From NCBI GenBank assembly GCA_026707665.1, contig JAPOWK010000121.1, positions 1 to 64,000 of the forward strand: a stretch of DNA of 64,000 bases, written 5' to 3'. The DNA is from Chloroflexota bacterium. GTDB lineage: Bacteria; Chloroflexota; Anaerolineae; Aggregatilineales; Phototrophicaceae. The translations under genes and the position numbers were made by a program. This document shows, piece after piece, positions 7,957-17,790 of the stretch (its first letter is position 1; each line of letters opens with the position of its first letter). The notes under the pieces were generated by a model, which searched no databases, was not told the origin of the DNA, and was given only the letters and a program-made list of their open reading frames with translations.

Positions 7957-9681
7957 TTGAAGCTGCTAAACAGAGTATTGGAAGCGGCTCTTGAAGACGC
8001 CATTCAGGCGGCGCAGGAGTCAGGCGAGCTGCCGTCGTTTGCGATTCCCCGCATCCCGGTCAGCGCCCCAAAACGCGCGAGCCAGGGCGATCTCTCGTAT
8101 CCGGCGATGGGCTTGGCGAAGCTCGCGCGCAAGCGACCCCTCGATATCGCCAACTTGATCGTGGGCAATATGCAGGAGCTGGATTTCGCTTGTGAAATAA
8201 AGGTGGCGCCGCCCGGCTTCATCAACTGTACTATCGCCGACGAATTTCTCAAGCAGCAAGTCGATGCGATGATCGACGAGGGCGACGCGCTCTTTCGCCT
8301 GGACATGGGTTGCGGGAAGCGGGCTCAGGTCGAGTTCGTCAGCGCTAACCCCAGCGGACCCATCACCATCGGGCATACGCGCGGCGCTGTCGTCGGCGAT
8401 GCCATGGCGCGCCTGCTGGAAGCCGCTGGCTACGAGGTCCAGCGCGAATACTATTACAACAACGCGGGCGCGCAGATGGTCAAGCTGGGAAAGAGCCTGA
8501 TGCTGCGCTATCGGCAGCAGTTGGGCGACGATGTTCAGCTGCCGGCGGACTACTATCAGGGCGAATATCTGATTGATGCTGCGGCGGACCTGGTGGCGGA
8601 ACACGGCGATTCGTTGCGCAGCGCGAGCTGGGAGCGCTTCAAAGGCGCGGCCGAATCACGCATGTTTGACTGGATCAAGCGCTCACTCGCGTCCATCGAT
8701 ATCAAGCACGATGCCTTCTACAACGAGACCTCGTTATTTGATTCGGGCAAAATCTGGGATGTGCTGGATACCATGCGCGAGAACGGGCATATCTACCAGG
8801 CGACGCATTGGGAAGGCGCGCGCGAAGACGAGATCTCTGACGTCACCGCCAAGGGCTATCAGCCGGCTACCTGGTTCCGCAGCACGAGTTTCGGCGATGA
8901 AAAAGATCGGGTCATGGTGAAGAGCGATGGCAAACCCACCTATACCCTGCCCGATATCGCCTACCACTGCGACAAGCTGAAGCGCGGCTTCGACATCGCC
9001 GTGAATGTGCTGGGCACCGATCACTTTTCCCAGGCGCAGGTTGTCAAATACGGCATCCGCGCGCTCGGGATGGACCCCGACCCAATCCACGTCATCTTCA
9101 ATCAAATGGTGCGCGCCGTGCGCTGGAATGAAGAGCGGGGCGAACACGAGGCGGTAAAACAGTCGAAACGCGCGGGCGACTTCGATACCCTTGACGATCT
9201 GGTCGCTATGACCAGCGCCGACGCCGTGCGCTATCACATGCTGGCGCGCAGCCCCAACTCGCAGCTCGATTTCGATGTCGATCAAGTGGTCAAGCAGTCG
9301 AATGAGAATCCCGTCTATTATATTCAGAATGCTTATGTTCGTTGTGCCGGCATCTTTCGCGAGGCGGAGGAACGCGGCTTTGATGACGCTGGCGCCGACT
9401 TGAAGCATCTGGGCGAGGATGAACTGAAGTTCATTCGCAAGGCGCTTGAACTGGGCAACGTCATTGAGCAGGCGGTGATCAACTACGAGCCGCACAAGGT
9501 CGCCTTTTTCGCGCATGAGCTGGCCGCCGTATTTCATCCGATTTACGATCGCGCGCGCGTCCTGCACAGCGAGGTGCCCATTGACACCGCCAAGGCGCGG
9601 CTGCGCTTTTATCGGGCGGCGGCGGTCGTCTTTCGACGCCTGCTGCGCCTGATGGGCATGTCCGCGCCCGAACGTATGTGA
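7957..9681 (+). CDS. argS: arginyl-tRNA synthetase
   Basis: This class Ia aminoacyl-tRNA synthetase has 574 residues and charges tRNA-Arg in the cytosol. The N-terminal tRNA-recognition domain (residues 1-110) precedes VEFVSANPSGPITIGHTRG, which holds the HIGH-type motif (GHT). YYYNNAGAQM and a KMSKS-equivalent KQSKRAGDF follow, then the DALR anticodon-binding domain ending in MSAPERM. The length is normal. The start is a TTG preceded by AAGGGA about nine nt upstream; no in-frame ATG fits the conserved N-terminus. Confidence 0.96.
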   Translation: MKLLNRVLEAALEDAIQAAQESGELPSFAIPRIPVSAPKRASQGDLSYPAMGLAKLARKRPLDIANLIVGNMQELDFACEIKVAPPGFINCTIADEFLKQQVDAMIDEGDALFRLDMGCGKRAQVEFVSANPSGPITIGHTRGAVVGDAMARLLEAAGYEVQREYYYNNAGAQMVKLGKSLMLRYRQQLGDDVQLPADYYQGEYLIDAAADLVAEHGDSLRSASWERFKGAAESRMFDWIKRSLASIDIKHDAFYNETSLFDSGKIWDVLDTMRENGHIYQATHWEGAREDEISDVTAKGYQPATWFRSTSFGDEKDRVMVKSDGKPTYTLPDIAYHCDKLKRGFDIAVNVLGTDHFSQAQVVKYGIRALGMDPDPIHVIFNQMVRAVRWNEERGEHEAVKQSKRAGDFDTLDDLVAMTSADAVRYHMLARSPNSQLDFDVDQVVKQSNENPVYYIQNAYVRCAGIFREAEERGFDDAGADLKHLGEDELKFIRKALELGNVIEQAVINYEPHKVAFFAHELAAVFHPIYDRARVLHSEVPIDTAKARLRFYRAAAVVFRRLLRLMGMSAPERM

Positions 9682-9781
9682 GCTGCAGTGCCGCAGCAAA
9701 TATAGACCTCGCGATCGCGCATTTGGTCGAGCGGCCTAGCGCCTCAGCAGTCTGCTAAAGCAACAGGAAAGGGAGATTCGC

Positions 9782-10336
9782 ATGGGACTCAAACCCGACC
9801 GCTGGATCAAAGAGATGGCGCGGAAGCATCGCATGATCGAACCTTTCGTCGACCAGCAAGTGCGCGATGGCGCCATAAGCTATGGCGTCTCTTCGTACGG
9901 TTACGACCTGCGCGTATCCGACGAATTCAAGATCTTCACCAATGTGCGCTCGGCGATCGTCGATCCCAAGCATTTCGCCAGCGAATCCTTCGTTGATTTC
10001 CGCGGCGATGTCTGCATCATTCCGCCGAATTCCTTTGTCCTGTCGCGCTCGGTGGAGTATTTCCGCATTCCACGCAATGTGCTCACCGTTTGTCTGGGCA
10101 AATCGACCTATGCTCGTTGTGGCTTGATCGTCAACGTCACGCCCTTCGAGCCGGAATGGGAGGGCTACGTCACCCTCGAGGTCAGCAATACGACGCCCTT
10201 GCCGGCCAAGGTATACGCCAACGAAGGTCTGGCGCAGGTCTTGTTCTTTGAAGCCGACGAAACCTGCGAGCAGTCTTACGCCGACAAGAAAGGCAAGTAT
10301 CAAAGGCAAATGGGCGTGACGCCGCCAAGAATGTAA
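9782..10336 (+). CDS. dcd: dCTP deaminase
   Basis: The protein has 184 residues and matches the usual length. It deaminates dCTP to dUTP, supplying dUMP for thymidylate synthesis. Visible family motifs are [20 protein letters not shown], the [16 protein letters not shown] substrate loop with Arg/Ser contacts, and the catalytic [16 protein letters not shown] with the active-site Glu. The C-terminal [19 protein letters not shown] matches the trimer-closing tail. A strong AGGAAAGGGAG ribosome-binding site precedes the ATG. It could be bifunctional (DCD-DUT), but nothing proves this. Confidence 0.95.
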   Translation: MGLKPDRWIKEMARKHRMIEPFVDQQVRDGAISYGVSSYGYDLRVSDEFKIFTNVRSAIVDPKHFASESFVDFRGDVCIIPPNSFVLSRSVEYFRIPRNVLTVCLGKSTYARCGLIVNVTPFEPEWEGYVTLEVSNTTPLPAKVYANEGLAQVLFFEADETCEQSYADKKGKYQRQMGVTPPRM

Positions 10337-10414
10337 GCGCATGACGGGCGCTGTTTCTCGCTAGGGAATACCTTGACTATCTCCTACTGAAGCGGCTATA
10401 ATCGGTGCTTGAGT

Positions 10415-10487
10415 GGGCGTTTAGCTCAATTGGCAGAGCATCCGGTTTACACCCGGAAGGTTATAAGTTCGAGTCTTATAGCGCCCA
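10415..10487 (+). tRNA. tRNA-Val (anticodon UAC)
   Basis: A full cloverleaf of 73 nt: acceptor GGGCGTT pairs with AGCGCCC, the D arm is GCTC...GAGC, the anticodon stem TCCGG/CCGGA encloses TTTACAC with anticodon TAC, and the T arm is ATAAG-TTCGAGT-CTTAT. The discriminator is A. CCA is not encoded. Confidence 0.97.
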
Positions 10488-10504
10488 CACGATCAGTGTC
10501 TCTG

Positions 10505-10539
10505 AGACAGGCGTATCAAAGGACGCCTGTCTTTCTTTT
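10505..10539 (+). terminator. rho-independent terminator after tRNA-Val
   Basis: A perfect stem GACAGGCG/CGCCTGTC (extended by an A-T pair) with a 10-nt loop is followed by TTTCTTTT. It lies 18 nt after the tRNA and insulates it from the downstream transporter operon. Confidence 0.85.
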
Positions 10540-10613
10540 CGTCAGCCTCTTCACGCCGCTGCAAGACGCGCTCTGACCATTTGTCCGACTCAAGCTGGGA
10601 CGCTCTCGTTCGC

Positions 10614-10642
10614 TTGACAGCCCATTGTCAATTGTCTACAAT
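10614..10642 (+). promoter_or_regulatory. near-consensus sigma70 promoter of the ABC ATPase operon
   Basis: TTGACA at 10614-10619 and TACAAT at 10637-10642 have 17-bp spacing. This is the best promoter in the window. Transcription should begin near 10649, which excludes the in-frame TTG at 10625 as a start and supports the ATG at 10676. Confidence 0.85.
10631..10642. promoter_or_regulatory. palindromic operator ATTGT-CT-ACAAT (site 1), overlapping the -10 box
   Basis: A perfect 5+2+5 palindrome whose right half is the -10 hexamer. It shares both half-sites with sites at 24416 and 30736, all in promoters of the same island. An additional ATTGTC half-site sits at 10624-10629. Binding here would block RNA polymerase; the likely ligand is the GntR protein encoded at 26766-27374 (inference). 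Confidence 0.7.
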
Positions 10643-10675
10643 ATGATGCCATCCGCTGGCGAGCGACTGCGCGAT

Positions 10676-11701
10676 ATGTCTGAAAAATTCAGCGATGTAC
10701 TGGAAGTGCGCGACCTCAGAACCTACTTTCATTTGCCCGAGGGCACGCTGAAGGCAGTTGATGGCGTCGACTTGACCATCGGGCCTCATCAAACGGTTGG
10801 GGTCATCGGCGAGTCCGGCTCGGGCAAAAGCGTCACCGCCCAATCCATCCTGCAAATTGTGCCGCCGCCGGGCGCGATCGAATCCGGCCAGATCATTCTG
10901 CGGCGCAAGAACGGGGACGCCGCCGACCTTGGCAAGCTTGATCCGCGCAGTTCGGCAATCCGCGCCATTCGCGGCGCCGAAGTCTCGATGGTTTTTCAAG
11001 AGCCGATGACCAGCCTCTCGCCGGTGCATACGATAGGCGCGCAAATCGTCGAAGCCATTCGGCTGCATATCGAAAGTGACAAGAAAAAAGCCAGGGAACT
11101 GACGCTGGATATGATCAATCGCGTCGGCATTTCCAATCCAGCGCAGCGCTATGATGAATACCCGCATCAATTGTCCGGCGGGATGCGCCAGCGAGCGATG
11201 ATCGCGATGGCGCTGTCTTGCAGCCCTTCCCTGCTGATCGCCGATGAACCGACCACCGCGCTCGATGTCACGGTGCAGGCGCAAATCCTCGAATTGATGA
11301 AAGAATTGCAGGGACAGTTCGGCATGGCGATCATGTATATTACGCATGATTTGGGCGTCATCGCCGAAATCGCTGACCAGGTCAACGTCATGTACCTCGG
11401 CCGAGTGGTGGAACGCGCCTCAACAGTAGAACTTTTTAAGAATCCACTGCACCCCTACACCCAGCGTCTGCTCAAGTCCATTCCTCGCCTTGGCGGTCGC
11501 GGGCGGGGACGCCTCGACGCCATCCGCGGCAATGTGCCGGTACCGATGAATCCGCCGCCGCAATGCGGGTTTGCATCGCGTTGTGATGAATTCATCCGCG
11601 GCAAATGCGACGCGGCCGTGCCCGCCCTCGTCGACATGGGAAACGACCACTACGTGCGCTGCTTTTTGCACAGTGAAGAAAGAGAGCCGGTCTATGCCTG
11701 A
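10676..11701 (+). CDS. oppD: oligopeptide/oligosaccharide-type ABC transporter ATPase (OppD/DppD family)
   Basis: The protein has 341 residues. It shows Walker [10 protein letters not shown], a Q-loop [10 protein letters not shown], the signature [15 protein letters not shown], Walker [14 protein letters not shown] and the H-loop THDLG. The C-terminal extension [17 protein letters not shown], with clustered cysteines, is the oligopeptide-type Fe-S-like tail. It energises import through the permeases encoded at 24516-26669. The start is placed at MSEKFSD because the promoter -10 box lies inside the longer reading. The next gene overlaps it by 8 nt. In this setting the imported solute may be an oligosaccharide rather than a peptide (inference from neighbours). 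Confidence 0.92.
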   Translation: MSEKFSDVLEVRDLRTYFHLPEGTLKAVDGVDLTIGPHQTVGVIGESGSGKSVTAQSILQIVPPPGAIESGQIILRRKNGDAADLGKLDPRSSAIRAIRGAEVSMVFQEPMTSLSPVHTIGAQIVEAIRLHIESDKKKARELTLDMINRVGISNPAQRYDEYPHQLSGGMRQRAMIAMALSCSPSLLIADEPTTALDVTVQAQILELMKELQGQFGMAIMYITHDLGVIAEIADQVNVMYLGRVVERASTVELFKNPLHPYTQRLLKSIPRLGGRGRGRLDAIRGNVPVPMNPPPQCGFASRCDEFIRGKCDAAVPALVDMGNDHYVRCFLHSEEREPVYA

Positions 11702-12740
11702 GGCGGAAGCGACCACCGGGAAACAGATCGGCGAAGTGCTGCTGGAAGTCCGCGAACTCAAGAAGCATTTTCCCATTGAGAAAGGCTTCTTCCGCAGCGT
11801 ACAGGGTTACGTGAAGGCCGTGGACGGCGTCAGCTTCACGATACGCGAGGGCGAGACCTTTGGCTTGGTGGGGGAATCCGGCAGCGGCAAGACCACCTTG
11901 GGGCGCTGCATTGTGCGCGGCATCGAACCGACCGCGGGCGAAATATTATTCCGTCTGCCCGATGGTGAAGAAGTTGATATCGCGGCGCTGGACAAGAAGG
12001 CGCTGCGCGAGGTGCGCCAACACTTTCACATGATTTTCCAAGATCCCTATTCCTCGCTCGATCCGCGCATGTCGGTCCTTGATATAATCGCCGAGCCGAT
12101 CCGCAACAACAAGCTCCTTTCAGACACGCGCGAAATTCAAGACCGCGTGCGCGAACTGATGGACAAAGTCGGCTTGGATATCCAGCATCTAAACCGTTAT
12201 CCCCATGCCTTTTCCGGCGGCCAGCGCCAACGTATCGGCATCGCCCGCTCGCTCGCGCCGAGTCCGCTGCTGATCGTTTGCGACGAGGCGGTCTCCGCGC
12301 TGGATGTTTCGATCCAAGCGCAGATTCTCAACCTGCTGGAAGACTTGCAGGAGGAGTTCAACCTGACCTTTCTCTTCATCGCCCACGATCTGTCCGTCGT
12401 GGAGCATATTTCTGATCGCGTCGGCGTGATGTACGTCGGGCAACTGGTTGAGTTGGCCGACACTGAATCCCTGTTCACGTCGCCCAAGCACCCTTATACC
12501 GAGGCGCTGCTATCGGCGGTGCCGACGACGGACCCCGAGATCAAGATGGATCGGATCATTTTGCCCGGCGAAGTCGCCAATCCGGCGGCGCCGCCATCGG
12601 GCTGTTATTTCCACCCGCGCTGTCGCTACGCGCAAGAAATCTGCGTGACCGAGACGCCTGCATGGACCCAAGTCGCGGCTGATCATTTTGCCGCCTGTCA
12701 CTTCGTCGATGAGTTGGATCTGCGCGGGGTTGAGCAGTAG
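11694..12740 (+). CDS. oppF: oligopeptide/oligosaccharide-type ABC transporter ATPase (OppF/DppF family)
   Basis: The protein has 348 residues. [13 protein letters not shown] near residue 22 is typical of OppF. Walker [14 protein letters not shown]-loop [14 protein letters not shown], signature [15 protein letters not shown], Walker [16 protein letters not shown] and the cysteine-bearing tail [15 protein letters not shown] follow. It pairs with the upstream OppD-type ATPase to form the heterodimeric motor. The start ATG overlaps the upstream stop by 8 nt, indicating translational coupling. A longer upstream reading exists but only shadows the previous gene. Confidence 0.92.
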   Translation: MPEAEATTGKQIGEVLLEVRELKKHFPIEKGFFRSVQGYVKAVDGVSFTIREGETFGLVGESGSGKTTLGRCIVRGIEPTAGEILFRLPDGEEVDIAALDKKALREVRQHFHMIFQDPYSSLDPRMSVLDIIAEPIRNNKLLSDTREIQDRVRELMDKVGLDIQHLNRYPHAFSGGQRQRIGIARSLAPSPLLIVCDEAVSALDVSIQAQILNLLEDLQEEFNLTFLFIAHDLSVVEHISDRVGVMYVGQLVELADTESLFTSPKHPYTEALLSAVPTTDPEIKMDRIILPGEVANPAAPPSGCYFHPRCRYAQEICVTETPAWTQVAADHFAACHFVDELDLRGVEQ

Positions 12741-12745
12741 AGCCG

Positions 12746-13105
12746 ATGGACCTGCTCGCGCTTTTCATAGTTGCTTCTATTATTGGCGGCGGGCTGGTCG
12801 CCTGGGTCGCCATTTGGACGACCAATCGAGCGTCGAATGCCGCCATCACGCGCTTTTTCAAAGCCAGCGAGCATATCCTGGAGACGGGAAAGCCGCCGCC
12901 GGAATGGCTGAGGGCGCCCGTCTGGAAACGGCTACTCACCTTCCCGCCTTTTTCAGCCGGGGACGAGACTGCGTTGGCGCGCCTCGACGAGTTAATTCAG
13001 TTTTTTGCACATTGCAGTTTCTACGAAGACGAATTTGCGCGCGAGCAGCATCTGTCGCAATTGGAGGCTGTAAGGCAAGCCTGGCAGTCGGGCAAGAAAC
13101 CATAG
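12746..13105 (+). CDS. small membrane-anchored protein of unknown function
   Basis: The protein has 119 residues, with one N-terminal transmembrane helix (LLALFIVASIIGGGLVAWVAIW) and a soluble, partly helical tail rich in Trp, Phe and Glu. It begins five nt after oppF on the same strand and is probably the last gene of that operon. It ends a few nt before the convergent glycosidase gene. No family is recognised. It could help assemble the transporter, but this is only positional. Confidence 0.6.
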   Translation: MDLLALFIVASIIGGGLVAWVAIWTTNRASNAAITRFFKASEHILETGKPPPEWLRAPVWKRLLTFPPFSAGDETALARLDELIQFFAHCSFYEDEFAREQHLSQLEAVRQAWQSGKKP

Positions 13106-13108
13106 GCC

Positions 13109-14899
13109 TCACTGCAACTTGATGATCGCCCAGATATCTACACTTGGCAGGGAGACGATGGTGTCCATTCCCGCTGCCCTGCAATCGATCTCGCGAGGCG
13201 CTTCCCCCGGCGCGTAGAGCGTCGCGTGCGAGAACACGCGGTCCAACACGTCGCCGGCGATCGTCAACTCGACATCACGCAAGCGCTCGTAGGTGTCCGA
13301 AGTCAAGGCGTAGTTGCTGTTTAACAGGTGACAGATGACCGGCGTATCGGGCTGATCCGGCAACTGGCGGAGCTGTACGCTAACGCTTTTGGCGCCGGTG
13401 ACGCCGATAGCGCCCCCAACTCTGTCGAGAAGATCGCGCGCGCCCGACCAGGTAATGAGCCTGTCGCCCGCCGACAACAGCTTGCTTTCCTGCTCCGCGC
13501 TCAAGTAAGACGGTTCAAAGCGAACGACAGCGCGGTAAGGCGACAAGTCCGCATTCATCAAGTGGTCTTCCACCCAGTCGTCGCCAGCGACAATGATGCG
13601 AAAGGGTATATTGGCGCGGCTCAGGGCGAAGCAAGCCTCCGCCAGTTCGGTTCGCGGCGCGCTGCGATTCTGGCCCCCGAGATGCCCGCTGCTCAAGCGG
13701 TCACCGAGATACTGCCGAACGGCTTTATTGCTGAAGATTAGCGCCACCGTCGCGACCGATTCGTAGCCATCGAATAGCTCGGGATAATCGCGTATGAAGT
13801 GATAGAGCGGCTCATAATCGCCGCTTTTGCTGTGATACCAACGGTCGGGCTCGCCGGCATAGCGCAGCGTCCACATCTTGTCGGGCGCCATGAAGACATG
13901 CCCATGGGCGTAAGCCTGCGCGATCCACAGCCGGATATGCCCAGGGCGGTCATTGAGGCGGCAGGGCTCGAAGGCGCGCGGCACGCCGGTGATCGCCAGC
14001 AGCCGGCCCAGACCATCCGCCAGTTTGAAGGTGTAAACTGGATCGGTGGGCAGGATCTCCTCTTCCGGCGGCAAGTATTGCATCTCGTTGGTGTAGAAAT
14101 CATGCGCGTCCACCGCGTACATGAACTCCGCCCAGTAGAATGGCGAATTGGAACTCATCGGCACATCACTTTTGAACTCCTGAGCGTAGCGCTTGAAGTC
14201 GCGAAAGAGCGCGTTGACCTCTTGCCACTGGAAATCGAAGTACTCTCTCGCCAATGGAATCACTGCTGGATATGCCAGTATCTCCGATCGATAGCTCTCG
14301 TCGGTGAAGCCATGAGCCAGCAGGAAGTCACGATAATTGAAGGACTCGATATCGGCAATCGCCCAGGCTTCAAGATCGGCAGCGCCAGAATTCGACTTGA
14401 GGTATTGGCGAAAGCCGGCCATGCAGTGCTCACAGAAGCAGCCGCCATAGCGGGCGTTGAGCGAGGCGATCGTCGGAATCGCGGAATCGATCATCAGCCA
14501 ATCCGTCCCCGCTTCCATGACACGGCGGACCTGGTACATGAGGTAATGCCGATAGCCGGGCGCGTTGGTGCAGAAGAAATAAGGCGGATGCCCTTTGTAT
14601 CGATGCGCCCACCAAGTGATCGCGGGCCGGTCATTGAGATCGCGCACGGTCGATTCCATGAAATTGGAATCAAAGTCGATCATGCCCATCCAATCCGCGT
14701 CCAGCTCTACCCGTCCTTGAAACTTGACGCCGGAACGATGCGCCTCATCGACATCGCGCATCATCTCTTCGTCAGGCGGCAGACCACGGCGGTCCGGCTC
14801 CGGCAGAAAGCCCCAACCCAAACCAGTCGCGCGATATCGCCGGTAGACATCCATGCTACAAGGACGGGTGATCAGCACATCCGATCGCTTCAAGGCCAT
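13109..14899 (-). CDS. putative TIM-barrel glycoside hydrolase with beta-sandwich C-terminus
   Basis: The protein has 596 residues and no clear signal peptide. Residues 1-400 look like a (beta/alpha)8 glycosidase: GWGFLPEPD near 30, WWAHRYKGHPPYFFCTNAPGY, a GTDWLMIDSA strand, then the metal-like cluster CFCEHCMAGFRQYL seen in several unassigned glycosidase families. SSNSPFYWAEFMY and NEMQYLPPEEE provide acidic candidates for catalysis. The C-terminal third has a Rossmann-like subdomain and ends with VICHLLNSNYAL...VSLPSVDIWAIIKL, the closing beta-sandwich common in GH42/GH66-like enzymes. GGAG precedes the start. It is the last gene of the minus-strand catabolic operon, 21 nt after the sulfatase. 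Family number and substrate are unknown. Confidence 0.6.
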   Translation of the reverse strand: MALKRSDVLITRPCSMDVYRRYRATGLGWGFLPEPDRRGLPPDEEMMRDVDEAHRSGVKFQGRVELDADWMGMIDFDSNFMESTVRDLNDRPAITWWAHRYKGHPPYFFCTNAPGYRHYLMYQVRRVMEAGTDWLMIDSAIPTIASLNARYGGCFCEHCMAGFRQYLKSNSGAADLEAWAIADIESFNYRDFLLAHGFTDESYRSEILAYPAVIPLAREYFDFQWQEVNALFRDFKRYAQEFKSDVPMSSNSPFYWAEFMYAVDAHDFYTNEMQYLPPEEEILPTDPVYTFKLADGLGRLLAITGVPRAFEPCRLNDRPGHIRLWIAQAYAHGHVFMAPDKMWTLRYAGEPDRWYHSKSGDYEPLYHFIRDYPELFDGYESVATVALIFSNKAVRQYLGDRLSSGHLGGQNRSAPRTELAEACFALSRANIPFRIIVAGDDWVEDHLMNADLSPYRAVVRFEPSYLSAEQESKLLSAGDRLITWSGARDLLDRVGGAIGVTGAKSVSVQLRQLPDQPDTPVICHLLNSNYALTSDTYERLRDVELTIAGDVLDRVFSHATLYAPGEAPREIDCRAAGMDTIVSLPSVDIWAIIKLQ

Positions 14900-14920
14900 A
14901 ATGTGGACTCCATCACCGGG

Positions 14921-16567
14921 TTAGACTTTTGTGACGTAAACATAATAGGCGCCGCGTCGCCGCCCCCCGCCGGCATCGCAGAACTCAGTCCGCAATTCAT
15001 ATACGCCGGCACCAAGGTCCAGATGGAAGTTCGCATAACTGTCTTCCTCCGCTACGCACTTTGACCATTTCTTATCGTCAACTTGCAGGCTGGCGCGGGA
15101 TATGCCCATCGGCCGTTCTGCTTCGCGCGGATGCGTCCGCAAGTCAAATCGATAGCATCCTGGCTGCGCAACTTCAATCCACCAATAGCCGTTCGCGTCA
15201 TAGGCGGGATCGTCTATCCAGCATTGCCGCCAGGGAACGCGACCTTCCGTTGGATGCCAATCGCGCGCCGAGAGCAGGACCGGATCCTCTCGCTTGGCGC
15301 CAACGGGAATCGCGATGACTTGGGAAAAACTGTTCTGCATGTCTTCCCAGAAGGCATTGTAGTCCCGGCGCAGCGCCGCCATAACTTGGGGGAATTCAAA
15401 GGCGACGTCATGTTGCTGCGCCCGATCGGCTTCAAGGTCATAAAGTTCCTCGCCATTGACGAATCGCCAGCGCCCATTGAGCACGGCAGTCTGATGCCAT
15501 TTCCGCGGCTGGTCGCTTTGAAGCTGAATCACCAGCGAACGCTCGGGCAATTCGACGTCGTCGCCGCGAAGCGCTCCCGCCAGACTCAAGCCATCTAACT
15601 TGAGTTGGCTGTCGATGTTTAGACCACAAATGTCGATCAAGGTCGGCAGGATATCTATATGCGCGGTCAGTTGACGGACCTTGCGCTCGGCCGGCAGTTG
15701 CCCGGTCCAGCGGAAGAAAAAGTTCACCTGATGCCCGCCATCATATACTGAGCCTTTTTTGCCCCGCAGACCGGCGTTGTAGCCGTCGCCAGTCTCCGGA
15801 TCGTAACCGGCGGCGGTGCCGTGGTCGGCGGTGAAGATGACCAGCGTATCTTCATCGAGATCGAGTTGTCTCAGCCGCGCAAACAAGCGACCCATATTCT
15901 CGTCGAAATTGGCGATCATGCCATAAAACTTGGCGCGCTCTTCCGGCAAGCCCTGCGCCAGGTAAGGCGCGGCGTAGGAGCCAGGCACGATGTGCGGCGC
16001 GTGCATCGCATTCGGCGCCAGGTAGACGAAGAATGGCGCTTCCCGTTGCGACTCAATGAAAGTCAAGGCGGCGTCAAAAAACACATCCGTGCAGTAGCCA
16101 TCACAGCGGAGTGGCTCGCCATTGTGAAAATACACATCGTCCACATAGTTGTTGCCCCAATAATCGGGCAGCTCACCGATGCCGCCGCCGCGATGACAGA
16201 GCGTTTCGTCGAAGCCGCGGTATTGCGGGGCGAAGGGATAATTGTCGCCGAGATGCCACTTGCCAAACATGCCGGTGCGATAGCCATTGGCGGCGAAGAT
16301 ATCCGCCATCGTCACCGCCGCGGGATTCAGCAGATGACGACCATGAATCACATGCCAGACGCCGTTCCGGCAGGCATACTGCCCGGTAAGCAGCGCGGCG
16401 CGGGAGGGAGAACAGAGCGGGTCGTGATGATGATTGTCCAACTGGACGCTTTCGCGCGCCATTTGATCGAGATGGGGGGTCTTGAGGTCGGGATTGCCGT
16501 GATAGCCAATATCAGCGTATCCCTGATCGTCGGTGATGATGAATATGACATTGGGCGGCCGCGTCAT
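14921..16567 (-). CDS. type I (formylglycine-dependent) sulfatase
   Basis: The protein has 548 residues and belongs to the arylsulfatase family S1. The N-terminus NVIFIITDDQGYADIGYHG gives the metal-binding Asp pair. CSPSRAALLTG at Cys52 is the CxPSR signature, whose Cys must be oxidised to formylglycine. GMFGKWHLGD and FTADHGTAAGY supply the remaining metal and sulfate ligands. It hydrolyses sulfate esters, plausibly on a sulfated glycan. No signal peptide is seen, so it may act in the cytosol on imported oligomers. The modifying enzyme (FGE or anSME) is not in the window. The ATG at 16567 is chosen over a longer reading from 16603. It lies 26 nt after a GH117-like gene in the same operon. 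Confidence 0.93.
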   Translation of the reverse strand: MTRPPNVIFIITDDQGYADIGYHGNPDLKTPHLDQMARESVQLDNHHHDPLCSPSRAALLTGQYACRNGVWHVIHGRHLLNPAAVTMADIFAANGYRTGMFGKWHLGDNYPFAPQYRGFDETLCHRGGGIGELPDYWGNNYVDDVYFHNGEPLRCDGYCTDVFFDAALTFIESQREAPFFVYLAPNAMHAPHIVPGSYAAPYLAQGLPEERAKFYGMIANFDENMGRLFARLRQLDLDEDTLVIFTADHGTAAGYDPETGDGYNAGLRGKKGSVYDGGHQVNFFFRWTGQLPAERKVRQLTAHIDILPTLIDICGLNIDSQLKLDGLSLAGALRGDDVELPERSLVIQLQSDQPRKWHQTAVLNGRWRFVNGEELYDLEADRAQQHDVAFEFPQVMAALRRDYNAFWEDMQNSFSQVIAIPVGAKREDPVLLSARDWHPTEGRVPWRQCWIDDPAYDANGYWWIEVAQPGCYRFDLRTHPREAERPMGISRASLQVDDKKWSKCVAEEDSYANFHLDLGAGVYELRTEFCDAGGGRRRGAYYVYVTKV

Positions 16568-16593
16568 CCCGTCGCTCCCAAGCCAAGCAAGCG

Positions 16594-17679
16594 CTAAACC
16601 CAACCGAGCGACTGATCGTGGCGCTCCCAGCGAATGAGGAAGTCCCAGGGTTCATCAATCGCTGTGATCCCCAGCGGATCCTGCCCTTGCCGGGCGGCAT
16701 GCGGGCTCCACTGAGTGACATGGCTGAGCCCCCAGGTCAAGCCAGAGAGCGGCTCGCTGTTCGATTCTTCCGAGACGCGCAAGGCGCCGGCCGCTTGTGG
16801 CGGATCCATGATCGCCGCTTTCGGTTCAAAGTTTATTCCGTCAGCGGCGAACTGAATCGTATTTTTCTCCGGTCCGCAGCGGGTCAATAGGGCGCCGACG
16901 CCACCGGCGTGATTCCAAACCATCACCTCATGTCCGCTGTTGGTGATGGGATTGAGCGGCGATTTCTCGTAGGGACCCAGCGGATCATCGGCGATGGCGA
17001 CGCCCCACTTGCTCTCCATATTGCTGTGGCCGATGCCTTCGCCTTTGAAGTAGAGCCAATAACGTCCTTCGCGAAAAAGCAGCGCCGGATCATGTACGCG
17101 CAAACTGTCGAAGGTCCCTTGCGCCGTCGCTTCCATGGGATGGGCGCGTTCGTCAACCTCGCCCGATGGATCCGGTTCGACCACCGGCGCCGGCGACTTT
17201 GTCCAGGGACCGTGTGGCGAATCGGACCAAGCAAGGGCGATTGACTCCGGCGTGCTGCGCCAGGTTGGCGCTTTTGTCACCTGATAAACCAGAAAGAAAC
17301 GACCGTCATGCGCCAACACATCGGGCGTGAAGATGCTGCGCTCGTCATAGCTGCCGGCCGGACCGCGCTCGACAGCCGGCCCCTGCTCGCTCCAGGTTCT
17401 TCCGTCGGTAGACGTGGCGTACCAAACATCGGTCAGGTCCCAGGGCATTGCGGGAATCACATCGGTGGCGCGCTCATGGCCGACCGCCGGGCAAGGGTGC
17501 GCCCCGCGCGTGTACCAGACGAAATAGTGGTCATCGACCTCAATGATGCAGCTTGGATCGCGGCGAACGATTCCCTTCTCGTAGCCGAGACCTGAGACGT
17601 TCATGAAATGGAACTTCGTGAACCAAGGGTTATCGGCGTCCCGCAATTTGAATCGTTGCGTGGCTGCGCTCTGTGTCAT
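16594..17679 (-). CDS. GH117-like glycoside hydrolase (five-bladed beta-propeller), paralog 1
   Basis: The protein has 361 residues. It starts with MTQSAATQRF, matching the SxAxxR dimerisation motif known for GH117 alpha-1,3-(3,6-anhydro)-L-galactosidases. GLGYEKGIVRRDPS (likely catalytic Asp), YFVWYTRG, a SDSPHGPWTKSPAPV blade, NSGHEVMVW and GPEKNTIQFA are propeller motifs shared by all five GH117-like domains of this window. The start at 17679 is chosen because GGAG lies nine nt upstream; 17700 and 17733 are alternatives. It is collinear with, and the same length as, the neighbouring paralog. Activity on anhydrogalactose-containing oligosaccharides is a family-based guess. Confidence 0.72.
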   Translation of the reverse strand: MTQSAATQRFKLRDADNPWFTKFHFMNVSGLGYEKGIVRRDPSCIIEVDDHYFVWYTRGAHPCPAVGHERATDVIPAMPWDLTDVWYATSTDGRTWSEQGPAVERGPAGSYDERSIFTPDVLAHDGRFFLVYQVTKAPTWRSTPESIALAWSDSPHGPWTKSPAPVVEPDPSGEVDERAHPMEATAQGTFDSLRVHDPALLFREGRYWLYFKGEGIGHSNMESKWGVAIADDPLGPYEKSPLNPITNSGHEVMVWNHAGGVGALLTRCGPEKNTIQFAADGINFEPKAAIMDPPQAAGALRVSEESNSEPLSGLTWGLSHVTQWSPHAARQGQDPLGITAIDEPWDFLIRWERHDQSLGWV

Positions 17680-17790
17680 TGACTTACTCTCCAAAGACAT
17701 GGCGCGCAACAAAACGGCGGCCGCTCTGCACAATCGGCGATATCCGGGCTGATACGCGGCAAATGGCGCGTCGAGGTGATGGCTGTGCTC

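Noticed and set aside
10625..10675. Longer OppD reading from TTG at 10625
   Set aside because: The TTG lies between the -35 and -10 boxes of the promoter, so it cannot be in the transcript.
13799..15064. Long plus-strand open frame of 421 codons
   Set aside because: It spans the antisense of the TIM-barrel glycosidase and the end of the sulfatase; its composition and lack of motifs mark it as a shadow.
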